The notes beneath the pieces are model-generated. The model searched no databases, was not told the DNA's origin, and saw only the letters and a program-made list of their open reading frames with translations. The translations under genes and the position numbers were made by a program. Source: Bradyrhizobium sp. Ai1a-2 (GTDB lineage Bacteria; Pseudomonadota; Alphaproteobacteria; Rhizobiales; Xanthobacteraceae). From it: 64,000 bases of DNA. Position 1 is the first letter of the stretch, and every line of letters starts with the position of its first letter. Below, one piece after another: positions 18,003 through 26,596 of the stretch. The stretch covers positions 1 to 64,000 of the forward strand of contig NZ_AUEZ01000037.1 of NCBI RefSeq assembly GCF_000426245.1, read 5' to 3'.

Positions 18003-18862
18003 GTCTGGGTGCCCCACTTCTGGACCGTGTTTCGCTCGATTGTACGGAAGATCAGGTTTTCGACGATCAGGCCGATGATGATCACTGTCAACAATCCGGC
18101 GAACACGGCAGGAATGTCGAGCAGGTTGCGGTTCTCAAAGATGTACCAGCCGAGGCCCCCCTGCCCAGACGACACCCCGAACACGAGTTCGGCGGCGATC
18201 AACGTGCGCCAGGCAAAGGCCCAACCGATCTTCAGCCCGGTCAGGATCGAACTGAAAGCCGCCGGGATCAGGATGCGCGCCACATAGGGCAGTCCGCGCA
18301 GACCATAATTGCGGCCGACCATGCGCAGCGTGTTGGATACGCTCTTGAAACCCGAATGGGTGTTGAGCGCCACCGGCCAGAGAACGGAATGAATCAGCAC
18401 GAACACAAGACTGCCATTGCCAAGCCCGAACCAGATCAGTGCAAGCGGCAAGAGCGCAATCGCCGGCAACGGGTTGAACATCGCCGTGATCGTCTCGAGG
18501 AAATCCGTGCCGATGCGGGTCGAGATCGCGAGGATGGTCAAGATCGCGGCCAGGGCGATGCTGGCGGAATAACCCATAAACAGGACTTTTAGCGACGCCC
18601 AGGCCCGCATCGGGATAGTGCCGTCGCGCACCTTCTCGAACATGGTGATGACGGTGTCATGGAAGGTCGGGAACAGCAGGGGATTGTCGAGCAACAGACC
18701 GTAAGCTTCCCAGGCTGCCGCCAGGAGAACAATGATGAGCCCCTTGCGCACAAATCCGTCGTTCCAGAGCAACTCCCACACACTCAGCTTGCGCTCGACC
18801 TCGCTTGCCGCCGGCGCGGCCACTGCATTGCCCTCGCGCAGCAGGATGGTTGCCTCTCGCAT
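17999..18862 (-). CDS. ABC transporter permease (nitrate/sulfonate/taurine type)
   Basis: 287 residues from ATG 18860-18862, behind GGAGGGG. Several transmembrane helices are visible (GLIIVLLAAAWEAYGLLL; ASIALAAILTILAI; FAGLLTVIIIGLIVENLIF). The EAA loop that contacts the ATPase is recognisable as IGWAFAWRTLIAAELVFG. It belongs to the SsuC/TauC-like group. It is encoded 11 bases after the ATPase gene, and its stop overlaps the dehydratase start. Confidence 0.9.
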
Positions 18863-18873
18863 CGCGCCCCTCC

Positions 18874-19638
18874 TCAATGTGCGGTTGCCGCATCGGCGAA
18901 CAGCAGATCGTGTATCTGCTTCTCCAGCCGCGCAGCGCTGCCGTCTTCGCTGGAGACGCGGTCGACATCTGCGACCTCGGCCTTCACCCGCCCCGGATGC
19001 GGCGACAGCAGCAGGATGCGGTTGCCGATCTTGATAGCTTCCGCGATTGAATGGGTGACGAACAGCACGGTGAATTTGGTCTCGGACCAGAGCAGCAGCA
19101 ATTCGTCCTGGCAGGTCCGACGCGTCATCGCATCCAGCGCCGCGAACGGCTCGTCCATCAGGAGAATGTCCGGCTCCATCGCCATGCCGCGCGCGATCGC
19201 GACGCGTTGCTTCATGCCGCCAGACAGCGTGTGCGGATAGCCATCGACCACGCGCGTCAGCCCGACTTTCTCGATATAGGCCCGCGCCTTCGCCTCGGCT
19301 TCCTTGCGAGGTAGCCGCCGCGCCGTCAGGAGCGGAAACATCACATTCTCCAGCACGGTTTTCCACGGCAGGAGCTGATCGAATTCCTGAAAGATCATCA
19401 TCCGATCGGCGCCCGGCTCGACGATCTCGCGGCCGTCAATCCGCATCTTGCCCTCGCTGGGCTGCAAGTACCCGCCGACCGCCTTCAGCAGCGTGGATTT
19501 GCCGCAGCCGGACGGCCCGAGCAGCACGAAGCGATCGGAGCGATCGACCGTGAAGGAGACGCGTTCGGTCGCTGTGATGACCGCGCTCGACGTCTTGTAG
19601 CGCAGCGTCACGTCGGAGACGTCAAGGAGTGGCGCCAT
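18874..19638 (-). CDS. ABC transporter ATP-binding protein (nitrate/sulfonate/taurine type)
   Basis: 254 residues. Walker A is GPSGCGKSTLLK (about residues 40-51), the Q-loop is in MMIFQEFDQLLPWKTVLENV, the signature is LSGGMKQRVAIARG, Walker B is ILLMDEPFAALDA and the switch His is in VLFVTHSIAEA. This is the standard SsuB/TauB-like single ATPase, which would work as a homodimer with the neighbouring permease. It lies 4 bases from the binding-protein gene. Confidence 0.92.
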   Translation of the reverse strand: MAPLLDVSDVTLRYKTSSAVITATERVSFTVDRSDRFVLLGPSGCGKSTLLKAVGGYLQPSEGKMRIDGREIVEPGADRMMIFQEFDQLLPWKTVLENVMFPLLTARRLPRKEAEAKARAYIEKVGLTRVVDGYPHTLSGGMKQRVAIARGMAMEPDILLMDEPFAALDAMTRRTCQDELLLLWSETKFTVLFVTHSIAEAIKIGNRILLLSPHPGRVKAEVADVDRVSSEDGSAARLEKQIHDLLFADAATAH

Positions 19639-19642
19639 GGGA

Positions 19643-20659
19643 TCAGCTGCCCTTCAGGTCATGCGCGACCGGCAGGTAATAGTCGGTCCACGCCTTGGGC
19701 TGCGTCTTCAGCGTGCCCGTCTTGAAGAGATGATTGGCGAATTTCATGGTGCCCTGCGGCTCCAGATTCCACTCCATCATGCCGGGTTCCTTCAGCCAGG
19801 CCTGCAGATCTTCAACTGACGTCTTGTCGCCAGTGATCTCCTTGTAGATTTCGAACGCGAGCTTGGGATCGCTTCGGATCAGGTCATGCGCTTCCTCGGT
19901 CGCCAGCCGCACGGCCTGGATGATTTTTGGATTGGCGTCGGCGAATTTCGTCGTGGTGAAGAATTGCGCCTGGCTGAGCGGGCCGCCCATCACGTCGGGC
20001 GAGTTCAGCACGACATGCGCGCCCGGCACATTCTTCAACTCAAGGAAGGTATAAGGAGGGATCGAGAAATGACTGTGCACCTCATGCTGCGGATTGGACA
20101 TTGCTGCATAGGCATCGGGGTGGCCGAGCTGGACGGTGTTGGGATCGAGCTTCGACCATTGATCCGCGCCGAACAACTCGCCTGCCGCGATCTGCAGCAC
20201 GATGGCCTGCGTCGAGACCTTCACCGTCGGCAACGCGATTTTATCGTTCGGCCCAAAATCCTTCAGCGACTTGATGTTGGGATCGCGGCTGATCAGCGTC
20301 ATCGGCTGCGCAGAAGTGGCGACAATGCCTTTCACGCCACCGCGGGTACGATCCCATAGCAGCAAGAGATTGCCGGTGCCGGTGTTGAGGATGTCGACGC
20401 CGCCCGCAAGCAGCGCATCGGTCTGCGCGCCGCCGCTGGAGAATGTCAGCCATTTGGTGGTGACGCCGGGCACGCCAAGCGAAGCGGCGTATTTCTCGAT
20501 CAGCTTCTGCTTCTCGATAATGTGGCTCGGAATGTAGAAGATGCCCGGCTGCCGCGAGAGGGCGATTTCCGTCTTTTGCTGCGCCAGCGCCGCCGATCCT
20601 TGCACCAAACCGATCGCCACGACGGCGCTCGCAAGCGTCCGCCATATCATCCTGTTCAT
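19643..20659 (-). CDS. ABC transporter substrate-binding protein (NMT1/SsuA-like)
   Basis: 338 residues with a signal peptide (MNRMIWRTLASAVVAIGLVQ, cleaved after AALAQ). The mature protein has the NMT1/SsuA-like two-lobed fold: IALSRQPGIFYIPSHIIEKQ, FSSGGAQTDALLAGGVDILN, GNLLLLWDRTRG, PNDKIALPTVKVSTQAIVLQ, PQHEVHSHFSIPPYTFLELK. Relatives bind small acids, sulfonates, nitrate or thiamine precursors. Its position at the head of a sugar-acid operon suggests that it binds the acid which the downstream enzymes degrade; this is inference. It is the first gene of the operon, opposite the GntR regulator. Confidence 0.88.
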   Translation of the reverse strand: MNRMIWRTLASAVVAIGLVQGSAALAQQKTEIALSRQPGIFYIPSHIIEKQKLIEKYAASLGVPGVTTKWLTFSSGGAQTDALLAGGVDILNTGTGNLLLLWDRTRGGVKGIVATSAQPMTLISRDPNIKSLKDFGPNDKIALPTVKVSTQAIVLQIAAGELFGADQWSKLDPNTVQLGHPDAYAAMSNPQHEVHSHFSIPPYTFLELKNVPGAHVVLNSPDVMGGPLSQAQFFTTTKFADANPKIIQAVRLATEEAHDLIRSDPKLAFEIYKEITGDKTSVEDLQAWLKEPGMMEWNLEPQGTMKFANHLFKTGTLKTQPKAWTDYYLPVAHDLKGS

Positions 20660-20701
20660 TACGCGCTTCCTCTGAGGGTTGCGGATTGACCACTTTGGGG
20701 A

Positions 20702-20725
20702 GATGCACTAATGTATTAGTGTATC
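20702..20725. promoter_or_regulatory. Palindromic operator between GntR gene and catabolic operon
   Basis: CACTAATGTATTAGTG (20706-20721) is a perfect palindrome about its GT/AT centre, extended outward to 24 bases (GATG.../...TATC) with one mismatch. It lies 43 bases upstream of the binding-protein start and 38 bases upstream of the GntR start. GntR/FCD regulators bind such sites and usually control themselves and the divergent operon. Confidence 0.7.
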
Positions 20726-20762
20726 TTTGGCAAGCCTCTCGCCGGGCATAGCGGCAATTCAA

Positions 20763-21482
20763 ATGGGTCAACCCGTCATCGGCCAGCGTCGTGTCGTCCC
20801 GCGATCGAGCGGGCTGCTCGACCGCGACCGTCAGGCGGCGCCGCAGGTGTTCGAGCGCCTTCGCGGCATGATCATCGCGCTGGAACTGCCGCCGGGCTCA
20901 CCGCTGTCGCGCGCCGCGCTGGCAGAACAGTTCGGGGTGTCCTCGACGCCTATCCGCGATGCGCTGAAGCGGCTCGAGGAGGAAGGTCTCGTCGAGGTAT
21001 TCCCGCAATATGCGACGGTCGTCAGCCGGATCGACGTGCGCCGCGCGCAGCAGGCACATTTCCTGCGCCAGGCGCTCGAGCTGGAGATCGTGCGCATGCT
21101 CGCGCTGAAACCGGACGAGGCGCTCGTCGCCCAGCTCAACTCCACCATCGCGCGGCAACAGCAGTTTGCAAAGGCCGGCGCCTTCGAGAAATTCATGGCC
21201 GCCGACAACGAGTTCCACGCGCAGCTATACGAGGCCGCCGACAAGCAAGAGATCTGGACCCTCATACGCAGCCGCAGCGGGCATATCGACCGGTTGCGCC
21301 GGCTGCATCTGCCCTCGCCCGGCAAGGCGCAGGATATCGTCCGCCATCACAAGCTTATCGCCGAGGCCATCGCCGGCGGCGAGCCGGAGGAGGCGCAAAA
21401 ACATCTGCGAACCCATTTGTCGGGGACGCTGAGCGAGATCGCGCATATCCGCGCGCGGCATCCGCACTACCTCAACGACTGA
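20763..21482 (+). CDS. GntR family transcriptional regulator (FCD subfamily)
   Basis: 239 residues from ATG 20763; an in-frame TTG at 20727 is less likely. Winged helix: PQVFERLRGMIIALELPPGS, SRAALAEQFGVSSTPIRDAL, KRLEEEGLVEVFPQYATVVS (about residues 28-87). The FCD ligand-binding domain follows with its metal-ligand residues: DNEFHAQLYEAAD (Asp and His), then HHKLIAEAIAGGEPEEAQKH and RTHLSGTL. Such proteins sense small carboxylates, often sugar acids, and release a nearby palindrome on binding. Its divergent neighbour is the ABC transporter and sugar-acid operon, the probable target. Confidence 0.9.
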   Translation: MGQPVIGQRRVVPRSSGLLDRDRQAAPQVFERLRGMIIALELPPGSPLSRAALAEQFGVSSTPIRDALKRLEEEGLVEVFPQYATVVSRIDVRRAQQAHFLRQALELEIVRMLALKPDEALVAQLNSTIARQQQFAKAGAFEKFMAADNEFHAQLYEAADKQEIWTLIRSRSGHIDRLRRLHLPSPGKAQDIVRHHKLIAEAIAGGEPEEAQKHLRTHLSGTLSEIAHIRARHPHYLND

Positions 21483-21642
21483 TCTGCGGCGCCGGCGAGC
21501 GAAAACCGCTCCGGCTCCGCAGCGACCCATAAAAATGCGTAAACCAAGCCGAGCCGAGAGGCGCGGGAACCGGTTGCATAAACCGGCCGGTTTCAGGAAA
21601 ATCAACAACGTGCCGTTGCTGGATTGCGGAGAAGAGCGGTTG

Positions 21643-21690
21643 GCGACCATCCGGAAAACCGGTTTCCACTTTTCCGGATCATGTTCTAGC
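21643..21690. repeat. Palindromic repeat TCCGGAAAACCGGT...TTTTCCGGATCATG
   Basis: CCATCCGGAAAACCGGTTTC and CACTTTTCCGGATCATG face each other. It is the same family as the copy at 44409-44514. It lies in the 285-base gap between the GntR gene and the kinase gene, where nothing else is evident. Confidence 0.65.
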
Positions 21691-21767
21691 ATCGGCTGTG
21701 CCAGGCTTGGCCGCAACTCCAAGGCCCCGTCGCCTGGTCCGGACGGAGGAAGGCTGCAGCCGCACAG

Positions 21768-24700
21768 ATGACGCTCACAACCAGGCTCGCCATCTCGATG
21801 ATTGCGCTGGTTGCGATCGCAGTGGGCGCGGTCGCGTGGCTGAGCTATCGCAACCTGGAACTGGCGATCGTGCCGCGCGTGCTCGACCGGATCGAGGCGC
21901 ATTCGCGCTTCGTCGCGGGCGACCTCGCCACCTATGCCGACAGCGCGCGCACCGATATCGTGATCTTCCGCGATTTCGCCGCGGTGACCGGGATGATGCG
22001 GGCCCGTCTCAATGACGGGACGGATCCGGTCGATCATGTCAGCGAGGCGCTGTGGCGGGAGCGGCTGGAGAGCCGCCTCGCTGCGCAGCTTGCGATCAAG
22101 CCGGCATATGCGCGGCTGCGCTTTATCGGCGTTGCCGATGGCGGACGGGAAATCGTCCGCGTCGACCGTGCGGGGCCAAATGGCGCGGTTCGCGCCGTGC
22201 CGGAAGCGGAGTTGCCTCGCGCCGGCGATGCGCCTTATTTCCGCAACACGCTCGCACTTGGCGTCGGCGGGATCTACGTCTCGCCGGTCGAATTGGACAA
22301 GGATGCCGGCGCAGCGCAGCCGGCGCCGATCCTGCGGGTGGCGACGACGGTGCCGGCGAGCGACGGCAAGCCGTTCGGGATCATCCTGATCGAGATCGAC
22401 ATGCGCAGCGAGCTGGAGCGCGCGCGGGGCTCTGTGCGCTCGGGCGAAACGGCGTATGTGGTCGACGGCCAGGGCAACTACCTCGTCCATCCTGACCGGG
22501 CGCGCGAATTCGGCGGGCAGCCGGGAACGGGAGCCGACTGGCGGCGCGACTTCCCCTATCTGGCGTCGGCGCTGGGTGCGCCGCAGGGCTTCTCGCGCAT
22601 GGTCGAAGGTGCCGGCGGACGGCCGAACGGCGTGGCGCTGGCGCCCGTGCTGCTTGTCGACAATCAATGGATCGCGGTGATCGAGACGGTTCCCAACGCG
22701 GTGTTCATGGCGCCGGCGGCGACCATCCGCAACAGCTCGATCGTGGTCGGCCTGCTCGCCGTGCTGGCCGCGGCAGGAATGGCGATCCTGATCGCGAGGT
22801 CGCTGATGCGGCCGATCAAGCAATTGACGGCGGCGATCGAGGGCGTCGCCCAGAAGGGCACGGACGCTATTCCGGTCGACGCACCGGGCGAGACCGGCGT
22901 GCTGGCGCGCGCCTTCGTGCGCGTCATCAACGAGGCGAACGCCAAGACAGTTGCGCTCGAGCGCGAGGTGGTCGAGCATCTGCGCACCGAAGCCGCGCGC
23001 GACCGCCTCGCCGGGCGCGAGCGCCTGTTCAGCGCCGCGGTCGAGTCCGCCAACGACGCCGTCATCACGGAGTCGCTGGAGGGCATCGTCACCGGCTGGA
23101 ATCCGGCCGCCGAGCGGCTGTTCGGCTACACCGCGGCGGAAGCGGTAGGCCGGCACATCTCGCTGCTCGTGCCGCCCGACCGCACCTGGGAGACAGACGA
23201 CGAACTCCGCCGGATCGGCGGGGGCGAGACGATCGCGAACAACGAGACCGTACGGCTGCGCAAGAACGGCACGCCGGTCGAGGTATCGCTCTCGATCTCG
23301 CCGATCAAATCGGCATCCGGCGCCATCATCGGCATCTGCAAGACTGCCCGCGACATGACCGAATGCCGCAAGGCGCAGGAGAATTTGCTCGAGAGCGAGC
23401 AACTGGCGCGCGGCATCATCAACAGCGCGCTCGACGCCTTCGTGCAGATCGATCAGAAGGGCGTCATCCGCTACTGGAATCCGCAAGCCGCAAGCCTGTT
23501 CGGATGGCCCCGCGAGGAGGCGCTCGGCAAGAACGTATTCCAGCTCCTGGGCCGGCCGGACGGCCCGCTGAAGGCGGCGCTGGCGCTCTTCCTGCAATCA
23601 GGCGGCGTGCAGTTGCAACAGCCGCGCCGCGAGGTGCTGGCACGGCGGCGCGACGGCACCGAGTTCACCGCGGAACTGAGCATCGCTGCGCTGAAGACCC
23701 GCGACGGTTTCGTGTTCAACGGCTTCGTCCGCGACCTCACCGAGAAGATCGCCGCCGAGGAACGCATGAGGCAGGCGGAGAAGATGGAGGCCGTCGGCCA
23801 GCTCACCGGCGGCATCGCGCATGATTTCAACAATATCCTCACCGTCATCACCGGTACGATCGAGATCCTGGCCGACGCGGTGAAGAACGAGCCGCAGCTT
23901 GCCGCGATCACCAAGATGATCGACGAAGCGGCCGCGCGCGGCGCCGAGCTCACCCAGCATCTGCTGGCATTCGCCCGCAAGCAGCCGCTGGAGCCGCGCG
24001 AGATCGACGTCAACCTGCTGATCGTCGAAACCACCAAGCTGTTACAGCGAACGCTCGGCGAGCATGTCGAGATCGAATCGATCTTCGAGGACGAGACCTG
24101 CCTTGCGATCGTCGACCCCAACCAGCTCGTCACCGCGATCCTCAACCTGGCGCTCAACGCCCGCGATGCGATGCCTGACGGCGGCAAGCTCGTGCTCGAG
24201 ACCGGCACCGTCTTCCTCGACGAGACCTACGCCAAACTGCAGGGCGACGTCCGGCCGGGACGCTATGCGATGATCGCGGTGAGCGACACCGGCACCGGAA
24301 TCCCCTCCGACATCATCGACAAGGTGTTCAATCCGTTCTTCACGTCGAAAGGTCCCGGCAAGGGCACCGGCCTCGGCCTGAGCATGGTCTATGGCTTCAT
24401 CAAGCAGTCGGCGGGGCACATCAAGATCTACAGCGAGCAAGGCCACGGCACCACGGTCAGGATGTACCTGCCGCCTGCGACCCGCGCGACGGCCACGATC
24501 GAGCCGACGCTCGCAGGCAGGCTCGAGGGCGGCAACGAGACCATCCTCGTCGTCGAGGACGACAAGCTGGTGCGCGACTATGTGCTGACGCAATTGCACT
24601 CGCTCGGCTATGTCACGCTGGATGCCGCAAACGCGGCGGAGGCGCTCGCGATCACGCGCGCCGACCGGCTGTTCGACCTCTTGTTCACCGATGTGATCAT

Positions 24701-24896
24701 GCCCGGCATGAACGGCCGCCAGCTCGCCGAGGAGATCCACAAGCTGAAGCCCGACGTGAAGGTGCTGTTCACCTCGGGCTATACCGAGAATGCCATCATC
24801 CATCACGGCCGGCTCGACGAGGGCGTGCTCTTGCTGGCGAAGCCCTATCGCAAGTCGGACATGGCGAGCATGATCCGCAAGGCGCTGAGCGGATAG
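21768..24896 (+). CDS. Hybrid sensor histidine kinase (sensor domain, two PAS, HisKA, HATPase, receiver)
   Basis: 1042 residues. A first transmembrane helix (ISMIALVAIAVGAVAWLSY) leads into a periplasmic dCache-like sensor of about 290 residues (SETAYVVDGQGNYLVHPDRA is typical). A second helix (SIVVGLLAVLAAAGMAILIA) is followed by HAMP (RPIKQLTAAIEGVAQKG). Two PAS domains follow (AAVESANDAVITESLEGIVT; GIINSALDAFVQIDQKGVIR). HisKA has the phosphoacceptor His685 in LTGGIAHDFNN. HATPase has NLALNARDAMPDGG, SDTGTGIP and GKGTGLGLSMVYG. The C-terminal receiver has ILVVEDD, Asp975 in FTDVIMPGMNG and Lys in LLAKPY. The receiver is probably a phosphosink or relay. The nearest separate regulator is the FixJ-type gene opposite it, 110 bases away; pairing is plausible but unproven. 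Confidence 0.93.
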   Translation: MTLTTRLAISMIALVAIAVGAVAWLSYRNLELAIVPRVLDRIEAHSRFVAGDLATYADSARTDIVIFRDFAAVTGMMRARLNDGTDPVDHVSEALWRERLESRLAAQLAIKPAYARLRFIGVADGGREIVRVDRAGPNGAVRAVPEAELPRAGDAPYFRNTLALGVGGIYVSPVELDKDAGAAQPAPILRVATTVPASDGKPFGIILIEIDMRSELERARGSVRSGETAYVVDGQGNYLVHPDRAREFGGQPGTGADWRRDFPYLASALGAPQGFSRMVEGAGGRPNGVALAPVLLVDNQWIAVIETVPNAVFMAPAATIRNSSIVVGLLAVLAAAGMAILIARSLMRPIKQLTAAIEGVAQKGTDAIPVDAPGETGVLARAFVRVINEANAKTVALEREVVEHLRTEAARDRLAGRERLFSAAVESANDAVITESLEGIVTGWNPAAERLFGYTAAEAVGRHISLLVPPDRTWETDDELRRIGGGETIANNETVRLRKNGTPVEVSLSISPIKSASGAIIGICKTARDMTECRKAQENLLESEQLARGIINSALDAFVQIDQKGVIRYWNPQAASLFGWPREEALGKNVFQLLGRPDGPLKAALALFLQSGGVQLQQPRREVLARRRDGTEFTAELSIAALKTRDGFVFNGFVRDLTEKIAAEERMRQAEKMEAVGQLTGGIAHDFNNILTVITGTIEILADAVKNEPQLAAITKMIDEAAARGAELTQHLLAFARKQPLEPREIDVNLLIVETTKLLQRTLGEHVEIESIFEDETCLAIVDPNQLVTAILNLALNARDAMPDGGKLVLETGTVFLDETYAKLQGDVRPGRYAMIAVSDTGTGIPSDIIDKVFNPFFTSKGPGKGTGLGLSMVYGFIKQSAGHIKIYSEQGHGTTVRMYLPPATRATATIEPTLAGRLEGGNETILVVEDDKLVRDYVLTQLHSLGYVTLDAANAAEALAITRADRLFDLLFTDVIMPGMNGRQLAEEIHKLKPDVKVLFTSGYTENAIIHHGRLDEGVLLLAKPYRKSDMASMIRKALSG

Positions 24897-24903
24897 AGCG
24901 GGA

Positions 24904-24982
24904 ACCCATAACCACAGGCGCTTGTGGTTTGCTCCGCTGCAGCCCCTTGCTTGCGTCACAACCAGCACTTGTGGTTATGGGT
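24904..24982. terminator. Inverted repeat between convergent genes, likely bidirectional terminator
   Basis: ACCCATAACCACA (24904-24916) and TGTGGTTATGGGT (24970-24982) are perfect 13-base arms. A smaller hairpin ACCACA-GGCGCT-TGTGGT (24911-24928) is nested in the left arm. It lies between the kinase and FixJ-type genes, which converge here. Confidence 0.6.
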
Positions 24983-25005
24983 CCCCGTTTTCGCGGGGAC
25001 GACGG

Positions 25006-25653
25006 CTAGGCCGAGCGCTGCTGTTGCTGCTGCGCGGTCATCACGATGCGCACGAGGTCGGCGGCATTCCGAGCGCCGAGCTTCTTCATGATGTTGGCGC
25101 GGTGGTCCTCGATCGTGCGCGGGCTGATGCCGAGGTGACGTCCCGCTTCCTTGTTGGAAGCGCCCGCCGTGAATTGTTCCAGCACCTCGCGCTCGCGCCG
25201 CGTCAATGGCTCGCGTCCCGGAAAATGCAGCGTCGAAATCGGTGACGCGGAACTGTCCGCCTGCCGCCGCGTGAAGGCGCCGATCGCCTCATCGAGGCGA
25301 GCGACGATTTCGCTGCCGCGGAACGGTTTTTCGATGAAGTCGAGCGCGCCGTTCTTGATGGCGCTGACGGCCATCGCGATGTCGCCCTGTCCCGAGATCA
25401 TGAAGATCGGCGCCGGATAATCCTCGCCGTGCAGTTCCCTCAGAATATCGAGGCCGGATTTGCCGGGGATGTGCACGTCGAGCAGGATGCAGGACGGCGT
25501 CCTGCTTCGCGCCACCGACAACAGCGCGGCACCGTCGGCAAAACAGATCACCCGATAGCCGGCTGCGGACAGAACCATCGAAAGCGTGTCGCGGACGGCT
25601 GGATCGTCGTCGACTACGAAAATCTCCCCGCGGGAGGGGGCACTCTCAGCCAT
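25006..25653 (-). CDS. FixJ/NarL-type response regulator
   Basis: 215 residues. The receiver has the acidic pocket IFVVDDDPAVRD, phosphoacceptor Asp59 (CILLDVHIPGKSG), Ser in FMISGQGD and Lys109 (DFIEKPF). A linker with a glutamine-free, serine-rich stretch leads to a LuxR/GerE helix-turn-helix: PLTRREREVLEQFTAGASNK, EAGRHLGISPRTIEDHRANI, MKKLGARNAADLVRIV. The tail ends in a run of glutamines (QQQQQ). This is the FixJ arrangement. It is convergent with the hybrid kinase gene and may receive phosphate from it or from another kinase. Confidence 0.92.
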   Translation of the reverse strand: MAESAPSRGEIFVVDDDPAVRDTLSMVLSAAGYRVICFADGAALLSVARSRTPSCILLDVHIPGKSGLDILRELHGEDYPAPIFMISGQGDIAMAVSAIKNGALDFIEKPFRGSEIVARLDEAIGAFTRRQADSSASPISTLHFPGREPLTRREREVLEQFTAGASNKEAGRHLGISPRTIEDHRANIMKKLGARNAADLVRIVMTAQQQQQRSA

Positions 25654-25797
25654 GGGTCATGCGTCCCTGAGTGGTGAAACCTGCAACCGAAACAATGACT
25701 CCGATCGACATCGCATCGTATCGGCCCGTATTTGTACGGGACGGCGGCTTAACGCACAAGTAGCACCGCGTTCCCTAAAGATGGGGTCCCGTGGAGA

Positions 25798-26115
25798 ATG
25801 CGCATGCAGAAAGCCGCAGAAAAGGACATCGCCACCGAGGCCTTCGACGGAAACGACGCCTATCAATCCATCGTCTCCGACCTGATGTGCCTGATCGGGC
25901 AGGTGCAGGCGAGCCTGTTTCGGATCGAGAGCGCGATCGCCTGCGAGACCTCGCTTGCGTCCGCTGATGCCGCCGACGCCGAGATTGTCGTGCTTGATGA
26001 CATCACGCCCCGCTACGCCAAAGCGGGGGCGGCGCTGAAGGCATGCAACTCCGGCCTTGGCGCGGCCCTCGAGTTCCTGCTCGAGGCGAAGGCCATGGAG
26101 CGCCGGCTGAACTAG
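25798..26115 (+). CDS. Small protein of unknown function
   Basis: 105 residues from ATG 25798, with a second in-frame ATG at 25804; GGAGAATG precedes. It is predicted helical and acidic, without signal peptide or membrane segment (DLMCLIGQVQASLFRIESAI; AALKACNSGLGAALEFLLEA). The heptad-like leucines suggest a helical bundle. It lies next to signalling genes and is followed by a palindromic repeat. Confidence 0.5.
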   Translation: MRMQKAAEKDIATEAFDGNDAYQSIVSDLMCLIGQVQASLFRIESAIACETSLASADAADAEIVVLDDITPRYAKAGAALKACNSGLGAALEFLLEAKAMERRLN

Positions 26116-26267
26116 AGCATTTTCGGTTCTGATGGAATCAGCACCGAAGCCCTGGATTCTCTGGAGCGTTTTCGGTTCTGATTGAATCAGAACCGAAGCT
26201 CTAGATTCTTGTTTTGACGCGTTTTCTTCACGCGAACCGGTATCCACTTCGCTCGAAAACGCTCTAG
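26114..26267. repeat. Palindromic repeat GAGCATTTTCGGTTCTGAT...GAAAACGCTCTAG (tandem copy)
   Basis: A partial unit (AGAGCATTTTCGGTTCTGAT to GAAGCCCTGGATTC) is followed by a complete unit (GGAGCGTTTTCGGTTCTGAT to CGCTCGAAAACGCTCTAG). Within each, TTCGGTTCTGAT faces ATCAGAACCGAA. Related copies are at 33016-33072 and, inverted, at 37209-37315. Confidence 0.8.
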
Positions 26268-26593
26268 CTGGAGGTTTTGCCGGTTTCGGTTCCATCCGTT
26301 GGAGCGACGCGCCCCTTCACGGGTTTGCCCCGGATGAACTGGATGTCCATCTCGGTGCCGTTGACGCGGACCAGTTCGCAGCGGCGGTAGGCAAGCCCGG
26401 TCGAGGACAACAGGAGGAAGAACTCCTTGAGGTTAAGGCCCTGGATCGAGCCTTCGACATTCAGGGCGGCGTCATTCTCGGAGATGGCGTTGAGCACGCA
26501 ATCGCGCCGCCAGGTTCCATCGATAGCCATGATGCATACGTCGTAGCCGCGGCTGAATGTCACCCGCTCCGCTCGCCTGCTGGTCTCCTTCAT
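26264..26593 (-). CDS. PilZ-like domain protein
   Basis: 109 residues. The N-terminal arginines (KETSRRAERVTF) and the following barrel (YDVCIMAIDGTWRRDCVLNA, ISENDAALNVEGS) match the RxxxR and D/NxSxxG pattern of PilZ c-di-GMP receptors, though the second motif is degenerate. The gene ends 3 bases from cheR, so it belongs to the CheY-CheR operon and may couple c-di-GMP or surface signals to chemotaxis. Loss of part of the binding motif means c-di-GMP binding is not assured. Confidence 0.65.
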   Translation of the reverse strand: MKETSRRAERVTFSRGYDVCIMAIDGTWRRDCVLNAISENDAALNVEGSIQGLNLKEFFLLLSSTGLAYRRCELVRVNGTEMDIQFIRGKPVKGRVAPTDGTETGKTSS

Positions 26594-26596
26594 CTG

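Noticed and set aside
21225..23597. 790-codon minus-strand open frame over the GntR and histidine kinase genes
   Set aside because: Composition is that of an antisense frame in high-GC DNA, and the opposite strand encodes a clear kinase.
26114..26267. Tandem GAGCATTTTCGG units considered as a small RNA gene
   Set aside because: The same units recur in both orientations at other intergenic sites, and no promoter or terminator marks an RNA.
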